Assembly: GCF_017896165.1 (NCBI RefSeq) | Contig: NZ_JAFCNB010000002.1 | Location: 310,001-374,000 of the forward strand | Length of the DNA stretch: 64,000 nt | Direction of reading: 5' to 3' | Origin: Microbispora oryzae | GTDB lineage: Bacteria > Actinomycetota > Actinomycetes > Streptosporangiales > Streptosporangiaceae | Part shown: piece by piece, positions 15,488 through 23,500 of the stretch | Layout: each line of letters begins with the position of its first letter | Position numbering within the stretch: position 1 is the first letter of the stretch | Position numbers and translations under genes: made by a program | Notes under the pieces: model-generated | Database searches by the model: none | The model's input: the letters and a program-made list of their open reading frames with translations, nothing else | What the model was told of the DNA's origin: nothing

Positions 15488-15955
15488 ATGACGGAATTCG
15501 CCCGCCCCGCAGACCGGCCCGGCCAGAACGCGCCGGCCGGGATGCCCCGCCTGGAGCGGCTCGACAAGGACGACTGCCTGCGGCTCATCTCTCCCGGCGG
15601 CGTCGGCCGGGTGGCCTTCAACAACCCCTCGGGCCCCGTGATCCTGCCGGTCAACTACACGATCGAGGAGGGCGCCGTCCTGTTCCGCACGGCCTTCGGA
15701 GGGCCCATGGACGCCGACCTCCGCACCGGCGTCGAGGGCGCCGACTTCAAGGTCGCCTTCGAGGTCGACCACGTCGACGAGAACACCCGGGAGGGATGGA
15801 GCGTGCTCGTGCGGGGCGGCGCCCACCACATCACCGCCCAGGACCGCCTCGACCAGACGGGCTCCGGCGTCGATTCGTGGGCGGGCGGCGAGCGCGAGCT
15901 CTACATCAGGATCGCGCCCGTCGAGATCAGCGGCCGCCGCATCCGGCACGGATAG
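15488..15955 (+). CDS. PPOX-fold flavin-binding protein
   Basis: Protein of 155 aa in the pyridoxamine-5'-phosphate-oxidase-like split-barrel family. Typical elements are LERLDKDDCLRLISPGGVGRVAFNN, VILPVNYTIEEGAVLFRTAFG and VAFEVDHVDENTREGWSVLVRG. Members bind FMN or F420; several belong to hypoxia/dormancy regulons. The start ATG 15488 has GGAGG 6 nt upstream. The next gene begins 3 nt after this stop, so the two are co-translated. A DosR-like box upstream supports induction under oxygen limitation (inference). Confidence 0.88.
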   Translation: MTEFARPADRPGQNAPAGMPRLERLDKDDCLRLISPGGVGRVAFNNPSGPVILPVNYTIEEGAVLFRTAFGGPMDADLRTGVEGADFKVAFEVDHVDENTREGWSVLVRGGAHHITAQDRLDQTGSGVDSWAGGERELYIRIAPVEISGRRIRHG

Positions 15956-15958
15956 CGG

Positions 15959-16966
15959 GTGGACGCCTGGGTGGTGGCGCGGCCCGGCCCAGTTGCCTCG
16001 CGCCCGCTCGAGCGGACCACGCTCCCCGACCCCGAGCCCGGCCCCGGCGAGCTGCGGGTGCGGGTGGAGGCGTGCGCCGTCTGCCGTACCGACCTGCATC
16101 TGGCCGAGGGCGACCTGCCGCCGCGCCGGCCGCGCACCGTGCCCGGTCACGAGGTCGTGGGACGGGTCGACGCGCTCGGCCCCGGGGCGGCGGGCCCCGC
16201 GATCGGCGACCGGGTGGGCGTGGCCTGGCTGCGCTCCACCTGCGGCGCCTGCCGCTACTGCCTGCGCGGCGCCGAGAACCTGTGCCCCTCGTCTGCCTAC
16301 ACCGGCTGGGACGCGGACGGCGGCTACGCGGAGTTCGTCACCGCCCCCGCCGCGTACGTCTACCCGCTTCCCGAGGACGCGCCGGCCGAGACGCTGGCGC
16401 CGCTGCTGTGCGCGGGGATCATCGGCTACCGGGCCCTGGTCCGGTCAAACCTGCCCCCCGGCGGCCGGCTCGGGATCTACGGCTTCGGCGCGTCGGCGCA
16501 CCTCACCGCGCAGATCGCGATCGCCGAGGGGGCGACCGTGCACGTGATGACGCGGTCGGCCGCGGCGCGGGAGCTCGCGCTCGAGCTGGGCGCCGCGTCG
16601 GCGGCCGGCAGCGCCGATCCTCCCCCGGAACCCCTGGACGCCGCGATCCTTTTCGCGCCCGCCGGCGAACTGGTGCCCGTCGCGCTCGCCGCGCTCGACC
16701 GTGGCGGCACGCTCGCGGTGGCGGGGATCCACCTGACCGACATCCCGGTGCTCGACTACCGGCGCCATCTCTTCGAGGAACGGACGCTGCGCAGCGTCAC
16801 GGCCAACACCCGGGAGGACGGCCGGGAGTTCCTGCGGCTCGCCGCGGCCCACCGGCCCCGGGTGGCGACCACGCCGTACCCCTTCGCGGCGGCCGGCCGC
16901 GCCCTCGCCGACCTCGCGGCGGACCGCGTCGAGGGCGCGGCCGTCCTGCTCATGACCTGCTCATGA
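15959..16966 (+). CDS. Zinc-dependent alcohol dehydrogenase
   Basis: MDR-family dehydrogenase of 335 aa. The catalytic zinc region is [14 protein letters not shown] with VPGHEVVG; the structural zinc site [15 protein letters not shown] has all four Cys; the nucleotide-binding fold is IYGFGASAH. It oxidises alcohols or reduces aldehydes with NAD(P). Related genes in Mycobacterium and Streptomyces (AdhX-like) sit with PPOX and CBS genes of the dormancy response. It starts at GTG 15959, coupled to the PPOX gene. Its stop codon is formed inside an 11-bp tandem repeat, so the last residues (LLMTCS) are repeat-encoded. Confidence 0.9.
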   Translation: MDAWVVARPGPVASRPLERTTLPDPEPGPGELRVRVEACAVCRTDLHLAEGDLPPRRPRTVPGHEVVGRVDALGPGAAGPAIGDRVGVAWLRSTCGACRYCLRGAENLCPSSAYTGWDADGGYAEFVTAPAAYVYPLPEDAPAETLAPLLCAGIIGYRALVRSNLPPGGRLGIYGFGASAHLTAQIAIAEGATVHVMTRSAAARELALELGAASAAGSADPPPEPLDAAILFAPAGELVPVALAALDRGGTLAVAGIHLTDIPVLDYRRHLFEERTLRSVTANTREDGREFLRLAAAHRPRVATTPYPFAAAGRALADLAADRVEGAAVLLMTCS

Positions 16967-16988
16967 CCTGCTCATGACCTGCTCATGA
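16945..16988. repeat. 11-bp tandem repeat, four copies, spanning the ADH stop
   Basis: Four perfect copies of cctgctcatga plus a partial fifth. The dehydrogenase stop codon lies in the second copy. Because 11 is not a multiple of 3 the repeat offers TGA in more than one frame. Confidence 0.95.
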
Positions 16989-17000
16989 CCTGACCAGGGG

Positions 17001-17022
17001 CCGATCACGGCCCGATCACGGC
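17001..17022. repeat. 11-bp tandem repeat, two copies, at the CBS gene 3' end
   Basis: Two perfect copies of ccgatcacggc, a different unit of the same length, 12 bp from the previous repeat and overlapping the stop codon of the CBS gene. Confidence 0.85.
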
Positions 17023-17447
17023 CCGTACAGCGCCCGCAGCAGGTCTGACTGCGTGACCAGGCCGATGATCCGCCCGCACGGACCGTCGACGACCGGCAGC
17101 TGCCTGACCCCGTGCCGCCGCATGAGCCGGGCGGCCGTCCTGAGCTCGGTGTCCTCCGTGACGGTGATCGCCGGGCTGGTCATGATCTGGCACGCCGTCC
17201 GGCCGTTCGCGCCCCGTCGCACGGCGCGGTGGGGCGGGCGCCGGCCTGCGGTCTCGCCGGGACGGTCGCCGATCTCGTCGAGCAGCAGGTCGTCGCGGAC
17301 CACCCCCAGCACCCGCCGGTCCCGGTCGACCACGGGCACGGCGTCGACGTGGAACCGGCACATGGCCGTGACCACGTCGGAGAACGCGGCGTCCACCCCG
17401 ACCGCGACGACGAACCTGTTCATGACGTCCCCGACACAGATCGCCAT
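17016..17447 (-). CDS. Tandem CBS-domain protein
   Basis: Protein of 143 aa made of two CBS motifs (VGDVMNRFVVAV to VLGVVRDDLLLDE, and CQIMTSPAITVTEDTELRTA to IIGLVTQSDLLRAL) that form one Bateman module binding adenosine nucleotides. No effector domain is attached. Free-standing pairs of this kind are common in actinobacterial stress and dormancy regulons, which fits the convergent PPOX/alcohol dehydrogenase operon. The start ATG 17447 has GAGGGA upstream. Confidence 0.9.
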   Translation of the reverse strand: MAICVGDVMNRFVVAVGVDAAFSDVVTAMCRFHVDAVPVVDRDRRVLGVVRDDLLLDEIGDRPGETAGRRPPHRAVRRGANGRTACQIMTSPAITVTEDTELRTAARLMRRHGVRQLPVVDGPCGRIIGLVTQSDLLRALYGP

Positions 17448-17605
17448 GCCGCATCCCTCCCCACCCCCGGGTCCGCGGCTCTACCACACGGTAACCGGCG
17501 GGTCATCGGGCGGTGCACCTGGGCCATGCCTACGACCTGGCTAATTCGCTGTTAACGAACGGACGCCCCGGCCTGGGGAAGGCCTCGCCATGCTTTGATG
17601 GATCC

Positions 17606-19264
17606 ATGCCGAATCCCGCGATTCTGACCGTTGACGACGATCCTGCCGTTTCACGGGCGGTCGCCCGGGACGTGCGGCGCAAGTACGGTGACCGCTACCG
17701 GGTGATCCGCGCCGAGTCCGGCCCGGACGCCCTGGACGCCCTGCGAGAGATCAAGCTCCGGGGGGAGCAGGTGGCCGTCATGCTGGCGGACTACCGCATG
17801 CCGCACATGAACGGCATCCAGTTCCTCGAGGCCGCCATGGACCTCTTCCCACTGGCCCGACGGGTGCTGCTCACCGCCTACGCCGACACCGACGCCGCCA
17901 TCGACGCGATCAACGTGGTCGATCTGGACCACTACCTGCTCAAGCCGTGGAACCCGCCGGAGGAGAAGCTCTACCCGGTGGTCGACGCGCTGCTGGACGC
18001 CTGGCTCTCCACTCCCGACGTCGCCGTCCCCGAGACGAAGGTCGTCGGACACCGGTGGTCGTCGCGGTCGTTCGCCGTGCGCGACTTCCTCGCCCGCAAC
18101 CTGGTGCCGTACCGGTGGCTGCTGGCGGACGAGCCGGAGGGCGGCCGCCTGCTCACCGCGGCCGGGCTCACCGAGACCGACGTCCCGGTCGTGATCACAT
18201 CGGACGGCAAGGCGCTGGCCCGGCCCACCGAGGCCGACCTCGCGGCGCACGTCGGGCTGAGCACGACCCCCGCGCTGGACTTCTACGACCTGGCCGTCGT
18301 CGGGGCGGGCCCCGCCGGGCTGGGCGCGGCCGTCTACGGCGCCTCGGAGGGCCTGCGGACCGTGCTGGTGGAACAGCGCGCCACCGGGGGCCAGGCGGGC
18401 CAGAGCAGCCGCATCGAGAACTACCTGGGCTTCCCCGACGGGGTCTCCGGGGCCCAGCTGACCGAACGGGCCCGCAGGCAGGCCCTCAAGTTCGGCGCCG
18501 AGCTGCTCACCACTCGCGAGGTGGTCGGCCTGGACAACTGCGGCTCGGCCACGCTGCTGCGGTTCGGCGACGGCACGGCCGTCGGGGCCCACACGGTGGT
18601 GCTGGCCACCGGCGTCTCCTATCGCAGGCTGGACGCGCCGGGTCTCGCGGAGCTCGCCGGGCGCGGGGTGTTCTACGGCTCGGCCTCCACCGAGGCGCCG
18701 AGCTGCCGCGACGAGGAGATCTACATCGTCGGCGGGGCCAACTCCGCCGGGCAGGCCGCGGTCTACTTCTCCAGGTACGCCAGGAAGGTGCACATCCTCA
18801 TCCGGGGCGGCGACCTGTCCAGGTCGATGTCGCGCTATCTGATCGACCAGATCGAGAGCATCGACACGATCGAGGTCCACCCGCGCACCAGCGTGGTCGC
18901 CGGCGAGGGGGACGACCACCTGGAGCGGCTGACCCTCTGCGAGCAGCCGTCCGGTCAGACCCGCACGGTGGAGACGTCCTGGCTGTTCGTCTTCATCGGC
19001 GCGGAACCCCGCACCGACTGGCTGGGTGACTCGGTCGCCCGCGACGCGAACGGATTCGTGATGACCGGCCCCGATCTGATCACCGAGGGGCGGCGTCCGC
19101 CGGGGTGGGGGCTCCCGCGCGACCCGTACCTGCTGGAGTCCAGCATGCCGGGCGTCTTCGCCGCGGGCGACGTGCGGGCCGGATCCGTGAAGCGGGTCGC
19201 CTCCGCCGTCGGCGAGGGCGCGATGGCCGTGACACTCGTGCACCGTTTCATGGAGGCGCAATGA
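17606..19264 (+). CDS. Receiver domain-thioredoxin-reductase-like oxidoreductase fusion
   Basis: Fusion of 552 aa. Residues 1-130 are a CheY-like receiver with the acidic pair (VDDDP at 9-13), phospho-acceptor Asp62 (LADYRMP), conserved Thr (LLTAYAD) and Lys (LLKPW). After a linker (130-225) comes an FAD/NADPH reductase of the thioredoxin-reductase fold: FAD site VVGAGPAGLGAA, NADPH site IVGGANSAGQAA, and C-terminal FAD motif GVFAAGDVR. At the place of the redox CxxC there is GSASTEAPSC with only one Cys, so it is unlikely to reduce thioredoxin directly. It overlaps the downstream kinase gene (ATGA), which probably phosphorylates it. The ATG at 17606 begins right at the receiver. Confidence 0.93.
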   Translation: MPNPAILTVDDDPAVSRAVARDVRRKYGDRYRVIRAESGPDALDALREIKLRGEQVAVMLADYRMPHMNGIQFLEAAMDLFPLARRVLLTAYADTDAAIDAINVVDLDHYLLKPWNPPEEKLYPVVDALLDAWLSTPDVAVPETKVVGHRWSSRSFAVRDFLARNLVPYRWLLADEPEGGRLLTAAGLTETDVPVVITSDGKALARPTEADLAAHVGLSTTPALDFYDLAVVGAGPAGLGAAVYGASEGLRTVLVEQRATGGQAGQSSRIENYLGFPDGVSGAQLTERARRQALKFGAELLTTREVVGLDNCGSATLLRFGDGTAVGAHTVVLATGVSYRRLDAPGLAELAGRGVFYGSASTEAPSCRDEEIYIVGGANSAGQAAVYFSRYARKVHILIRGGDLSRSMSRYLIDQIESIDTIEVHPRTSVVAGEGDDHLERLTLCEQPSGQTRTVETSWLFVFIGAEPRTDWLGDSVARDANGFVMTGPDLITEGRRPPGWGLPRDPYLLESSMPGVFAAGDVRAGSVKRVASAVGEGAMAVTLVHRFMEAQ

Positions 19265-20673
19265 CCCCCACGCTCACCCCCGGCGAGCTGCGCACACTTT
19301 TTCTCTTCGAGGCCCTGGACGACGACCAGCTCGCCATGCTGTCGGAGGCGGGCCAGACCGAGACCCGCGACGCGGGCACCCTCGTCTACGGCGAGGGCGA
19401 GCCGGCCACCTGCTTCTTCGTGCTGCTGAGCGGCACGGTGGCGATGAGCAGGCGGATCCACGGCGACGACGTCGAGGTCGCCCGCACCGAGCAGCGCGGC
19501 GTGTACGGCGGCGCGACCCAGGCCTACATGGGCGACCGGGTCGAGCAGACCTACCTCAACAGCCTCCGGGCGATCACCGACGCGGAGTTCTTCGTCCTGC
19601 CCGCGGAGACGATCGGCGACTGCGTCCGCGAGTGGTTCCCCATGGCCATGCACCTGCTTGAGGGGCTCTTCCTCGGCATGCGGGCGCATCAGACGATCGT
19701 CGGGGAGCGGGAGCGGCTGCTGGCCCTCGGCTCGCTGTCCGCCGGGCTCACCCACGAGCTGAACAATCCGGCCGCCGCGGCGGTGCGGGCCACCGCCGCG
19801 CTGCGCGGCCGGGTCGCCGGCATGCGCCAGAAGCTGGCCATGATCGCGGACGGCAGGCTCGACGGCAGCCAGCTGCACGACCTGGTGGAGCTGCAGGACG
19901 ACGCGGTGAAGCGGGCCGCCTCCGCTCCCGAGCTGTCGCCGCTTGAGACCTCCGACGCCGAGGACGAGATCGCCGACTGGCTGGACGAGCGCGACATCGT
20001 CGGGGCCTGGGACCTCGCGCCGACCCTCGTGGCCGGGGGGATCGACACGCGGTGGCTCGGCCAGATCGCCGGCGCGGTGGGTGAGGACAACCTGGAGCCG
20101 GCCGTGCGCTGGCTCGCCTACACGATCGACACCGAGCTGCTCATGGGCGAGATCGACAACGCCGTCACCCGCATCTCCGGCCTGGTGTCCGCGGCCAAGC
20201 AGTACTCCCAGCTCGACCGCGCGCCGTACCAGACCGTCGACGTCCACGAGCTGCTCGACGCCACCCTGACGATGTTCCACGCCAAGCTCCCGCCGGGCGT
20301 GCGCAAGGTCAGGGAGTACGACCGGTCGCTGCCGCCGATCTCCGGATACGCGGCGGAGCTGAACCAGGTCTGGACCAACCTGATCGACAACGCGCTCGGG
20401 GCGATGGGCGAGAGCGGCACGCTCACGATCCGGACGTTCCGCGACGACGACCGGATCGTCGTCGAGATCGGCGACACCGGCCCGGGAATCCCGCCGGAGA
20501 TCCGGCCGAGGATCTTCGAGCCGTTCTTCACCACCAAGCCGGTCGGCGAGGGCACCGGCCTCGGTCTCGACATCTCCTACCGGATCGTGGTGAACAAGCA
20601 TCACGGCGACATCCGGGTGGAGTCGGTGCCGGGCGACACCCGCTTCCGCGTCTGTCTCCCCGTCGAGCAGTGA
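19261..20673 (+). CDS. cNMP-binding-domain histidine kinase
   Basis: Soluble sensor kinase of 470 aa. Residues 10-140 form a cyclic-nucleotide-binding-like beta-barrel ([20 protein letters not shown] to [12 protein letters not shown]). The H-box has His165 in [18 protein letters not shown], and the C-terminal HATPase has the N-box ([13 protein letters not shown]), G1 ([11 protein letters not shown]) and G2 (GTGLGLDIS). The insert between H-box and HATPase is long and helical. It is the partner of the receiver-reductase fusion, with which it shares an ATGA overlap. The ligand of the N-terminal domain is not known. Together they form a two-component pathway whose output is an oxidoreductase and not a DNA-binding protein. 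Confidence 0.93.
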   Translation: MTPTLTPGELRTLFLFEALDDDQLAMLSEAGQTETRDAGTLVYGEGEPATCFFVLLSGTVAMSRRIHGDDVEVARTEQRGVYGGATQAYMGDRVEQTYLNSLRAITDAEFFVLPAETIGDCVREWFPMAMHLLEGLFLGMRAHQTIVGERERLLALGSLSAGLTHELNNPAAAAVRATAALRGRVAGMRQKLAMIADGRLDGSQLHDLVELQDDAVKRAASAPELSPLETSDAEDEIADWLDERDIVGAWDLAPTLVAGGIDTRWLGQIAGAVGEDNLEPAVRWLAYTIDTELLMGEIDNAVTRISGLVSAAKQYSQLDRAPYQTVDVHELLDATLTMFHAKLPPGVRKVREYDRSLPPISGYAAELNQVWTNLIDNALGAMGESGTLTIRTFRDDDRIVVEIGDTGPGIPPEIRPRIFEPFFTTKPVGEGTGLGLDISYRIVVNKHHGDIRVESVPGDTRFRVCLPVEQ

Positions 20674-20722
20674 CCGCCGCCGTGCGCGTTCCCATCCACT
20701 ACCGGCCCGTACAGTAGGGCCC

Positions 20723-21586
20723 ATGGGCATGGTCAGCACCGTGGGTCTCGTCCTGCACCCGCAGCGCGACTCCAAGGAGGCAATCGAGACGATCATCGAG
20801 TGGGCCAAGGGGCGCGACGTGACCGTGCTCGGCCTGCCCGACGAGGTCGGACGCATCGACTGCAGCGCCGTCGCGGTCGACTCGCCCACCCTGATCAGCC
20901 GGGCCGACCTGCTCGTCAGCCTCGGTGGCGACGGCACGATGCTGCGGACCATGCGGCTCATCACAGGGCGTCCCACCCCCGTGCTCGGCGTCAACCTGGG
21001 CCGCCTCGGGTTCCTCGCGGAGATCGACGTGGAGGAGCTCGAGCCGACCCTCTCCGCGATCGACCGGCACGACTACACCGTCGAGTCGCGGATGGCCGTA
21101 CAGGTGACCATGCCGGACGGCGGCACGGTGACGGCGTTCAACGACGTCGCGCTGGTCCGGATCCCGGGCAACGGCCTGTCGGCCGTGGCCGTCTCCGTGT
21201 ACGGGCACCCCTTCGTGAGGTACGCCGCGGACGCCCTGATCGTCGCCACGCCCACCGGGTCGACGGCCTACAACTTCTCCGCGGGCGGGCCGATCGTGTC
21301 GCCGACCGTCGAGGGGTTCCTCATCGTCCCGGCCGCCGCCCACTCGGCGTTCAACCGGGCCCTGGTCCTGTCGGCCGACGAGGAGGCCACCCTCGACGTG
21401 CTGCCGACCAGCGGCCAGATCGCCATGGAAGTGGACGGCGCGATCGGCGGCCACCTGGGCCCCGGCGACCGGCTCACCGTCACCGCGGTCCGCGACGCGG
21501 CCCGGGTGGTCCGGCTCGGCGCCACGACCTTCTACGAGAGGGCGCGCCGCAAGCTGCGGGTAAACGGCAGCGCTGAGGTCGACTAG
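20723..21586 (+). CDS. nadK: NAD kinase
   Basis: ATP- or polyphosphate-dependent NAD kinase of 287 aa making NADP. The signature motifs are all present: LVSLGGDGTMLRTMR, FNDVAL (NE/D motif) and IVATPTGSTAYNFSAGGPIV. Length and layout are those of the family. It starts at ATG 20723, 49 bp after the kinase gene, and could be read through from it. The supply of NADP(H) next to an NADPH-type flavin reductase system may be meaningful, although nadK is also a housekeeping gene found in other contexts. Confidence 0.96.
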   Translation: MGMVSTVGLVLHPQRDSKEAIETIIEWAKGRDVTVLGLPDEVGRIDCSAVAVDSPTLISRADLLVSLGGDGTMLRTMRLITGRPTPVLGVNLGRLGFLAEIDVEELEPTLSAIDRHDYTVESRMAVQVTMPDGGTVTAFNDVALVRIPGNGLSAVAVSVYGHPFVRYAADALIVATPTGSTAYNFSAGGPIVSPTVEGFLIVPAAAHSAFNRALVLSADEEATLDVLPTSGQIAMEVDGAIGGHLGPGDRLTVTAVRDAARVVRLGATTFYERARRKLRVNGSAEVD

Positions 21587-21652
21587 GACGGGCGTCTCCC
21601 GGTCCGGGGCGGGTACGGTCACGACGACCGACCCGAGCAGGGCAGGGGGCAC

Positions 21653-21949
21653 GTGATGACGCATCACCACCACGGCGAGCACGATCACCGGCACGGCCCG
21701 GAGTGCGGCCACACGGCCGTGCCGCACGGCGATCACACCGACTACGCCCACGAGGGCCACCTGCACCGGGCGCACGACGGCCACTGGGACGAGTGCGAGC
21801 CCGAGGGCCACGTCGAGCACAAGCAGGAGCACGGGCACCAGCACGGCGAGGGCTGCGGCCACCCGTCGGTGCGGCACGGCGACCACCTCGACTACCTGCA
21901 CGAAGGTCACCGCCACGCCGCCCACGCCGGCCACTGGGACGATCACTGA
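21653..21949 (+). CDS. His-rich metal-binding protein with internal duplication
   Basis: Protein of 98 aa with about one third His. It has two related modules of about 35 residues: HGPECGHTAVPHGDHTDY with HEGHLHRAHDGHWDE, and HGEGCGHPSVRHGDHLDY with HEGHRHAAHAGHWDD. Each has one Cys in a G/E-CGH motif. This is suited to zinc, nickel or copper buffering; no transport segments are present. The start is GTG 21653 or the adjoining ATG 21656, behind GGGGG. It follows nadK by 66 bp. Confidence 0.8.
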   Translation: MMTHHHHGEHDHRHGPECGHTAVPHGDHTDYAHEGHLHRAHDGHWDECEPEGHVEHKQEHGHQHGEGCGHPSVRHGDHLDYLHEGHRHAAHAGHWDDH

Positions 21950-21957
21950 CCGCCCCA

Positions 21958-21975
21958 GGGCCGGCGCGCCGGCCC
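21958..21975. terminator. Palindromic terminator between convergent genes
   Basis: Perfect 18-bp palindrome (GGGCCGGCG with CGCCGGCCC) in the 27-bp gap between the His-rich and aldo/keto reductase genes. There is no T tract, so assignment rests on position and symmetry. Confidence 0.5.
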
Positions 21976-21976
21976 G

Positions 21977-22972
21977 CTAGAGGAGCCGTTCGATCTCGGC
22001 GAGCTCGTCCGGGGAGAGCGCCGGCGCCCGCACGGCGGCCACGTTCTGTTCGAGCTGGGTCACGCTGCTCGCGCCGACCAGCACGGACGTGACCCGGGAG
22101 TCGCGCAGCAGCCAGGCCACGGCGAGCTGGGCCAGGCTCTGGCCGCGGGCCTGGGCGATCTTGTTGAGCCCGCGCAGCGACTCGAGCAGCTCCGGCGTGA
22201 GCCGGTCACGGGTGAGGAAGTGGCCGATCGACATGCGGGATCCCGCCGGCACGGTCCCGTCGAGGTAGCGGTCGGTCAGCAGGCCCTGGGCGAGCGGCGA
22301 GTAGGCGATGCAGCCCGCCCCGACGCTCTCCAGCGTGTCGAGCAGGCCGTCCTCCACCCAGCGGTTCAGCATGGAGTAGACCGGCTGGTGGATCAGCAGC
22401 GGGGTGCCCAGCTCGCGCAGCGCGGCGGCGGCCCGCCGGGTCTCCTCCACCGAGTAGTTGGAGATGCCCGCGTAGAGGGCCTTGCCCGACCGGACGGCGG
22501 TGTCCAGCGCCCCCATCGTCTCCTCGATGGGAGTCTGCGGATCGGGCCGGTGGGAGTAGAACACGTCCACGTAGTCGACACCCATGCGGGTGAGCGACTG
22601 GTCCAGGCTGGCCAGCAGGTATTTGCGCGACCCCCACTCACCGTACGGCCCGGGCCACATGTCGTAGCCCGCCTTCGTCGAGATGAACAGCTCGTCGCGG
22701 TACGGCGCGAAGTCGGCCCTGAAATGGCGCCCGAAGTTCTCCTCCGCGGAGCCGTACGGGGGGCCGTAGTTGTTGGCCAGGTCGAAGTGGGTCACCCCGA
22801 GGTCGAAGGCGCGGCGCAGCACGGCCCGCTGGACGTCGAGCGGCTGACCGTCGCCGAAGTTGTGCCACAGGCCGAGCGCGACCTCGGGGAGCAGCACGCC
22901 GCTGCGGCCGCTGCGGCGGTACTTCATGGTCTCGTAGCGGGCAGGGTCGGCGGCGTAGCGAGGCGGGATCAT
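21977..22972 (-). CDS. Aldo/keto reductase, L-glyceraldehyde-3-phosphate reductase (YghZ/Gpr) type
   Basis: NADPH-dependent carbonyl reductase of 331 aa. Similarity to E. coli YghZ is strong over the whole length: GLWHNFGDGQPLDVQRAVLR, HFDLANNYGPPYGSAEENFG, STKAGYDMWPGPYGEWGSRK and VDVFYSHRPDPQTPIEETMG. The catalytic tetrad is visible (Asp in FDLANNY, the Tyr of NNYG, Lys in STKAG, His in YSHR). The likely role is detoxification of L-glyceraldehyde-3-phosphate, methylglyoxal or similar aldehydes. I place the start at ATG 22972, where similarity to YghZ begins; the frame is open far upstream without support. Confidence 0.9.
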   Translation of the reverse strand: MIPPRYAADPARYETMKYRRSGRSGVLLPEVALGLWHNFGDGQPLDVQRAVLRRAFDLGVTHFDLANNYGPPYGSAEENFGRHFRADFAPYRDELFISTKAGYDMWPGPYGEWGSRKYLLASLDQSLTRMGVDYVDVFYSHRPDPQTPIEETMGALDTAVRSGKALYAGISNYSVEETRRAAAALRELGTPLLIHQPVYSMLNRWVEDGLLDTLESVGAGCIAYSPLAQGLLTDRYLDGTVPAGSRMSIGHFLTRDRLTPELLESLRGLNKIAQARGQSLAQLAVAWLLRDSRVTSVLVGASSVTQLEQNVAAVRAPALSPDELAEIERLL

Positions 22973-23109
22973 CCATGGCCTTTCTTCCGGAGCCTCCGGC
23001 TCCCACGGTGTCGGGGGAACCGTGACTCCAGGACTACCAGGTGATCCACTCTTCCGGCGGGCCGCCCTCGGCCGCGCGCTCCCGGCGCGCGGGCCGACGG
23101 CGGCGACGT

Positions 23110-23343
23110 TCAGGCGGGCGTGAAGCCGGCCTTCACCGGCGCGGTGATCAGGCTCTCCTGCGCGGCGAGCTCGGCCGCCAGTGATTCCGGATCGTCCGCG
23201 TCCAGTGTCATCGCGCAGCCCCTCCGGAGCGCCTCCAGGTCGACCGCCCCCCGCCTCGTAGCCCACCACCGGCCCACATCCGACCGCCAGATGATCCAGC
23301 CGGTATGAACCCGTGCCAAGTCGTCCATCGTGGTCATCGCCAC
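23110..23343 (-). CDS. Small protein of the WRSD-GRW family, copy 1
   Basis: 77-aa protein with the core HTGWIIWRSDVGRWWATR followed by a C-terminal helix AAELAAQESLI. It is related to the protein at 40335-40571 (WSIWRSDAGRWYATR and ELRALLTAQERL). The function is not recognised. The Trp-rich beta region followed by a helix suggests a small compact domain. It is divergent from the XRE-family regulator at 23501, an arrangement common for small actinobacterial proteins paired with helix-turn-helix regulators; the relationship here is inference. Confidence 0.68.
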   Translation of the reverse strand: MAMTTMDDLARVHTGWIIWRSDVGRWWATRRGAVDLEALRRGCAMTLDADDPESLAAELAAQESLITAPVKAGFTPA

Positions 23344-23500
23344 TCATCTCCAACGGCATCTCGCGGGGGGATCGGCCCAGCAAACCCCTTCCGGACGGAG
23401 ACGGGTATCAGCCAGGGCACGTCCAATCACAGCCAGTAGCCGCACGATCACGCGATTGACCGTACGCTTCGGTGTGTCACGCGACGCTGGGGGGTGCGAC

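Noticed and set aside
16945-17022. CRISPR array
   Set aside because: Units are contiguous 11-bp repeats without spacers; no cas genes in the window.
21592-21616. GCGT-N15-GGGTAC upstream of the His-rich gene, formally matching the loose sigma-B consensus GNNT-N14-16-GGGTAC
   Set aside because: The -35 rule GNNT is met almost anywhere in this GC-rich DNA and the element lies 37 nt from the start; not comparable with the GTTT sites at 28-38 kb.
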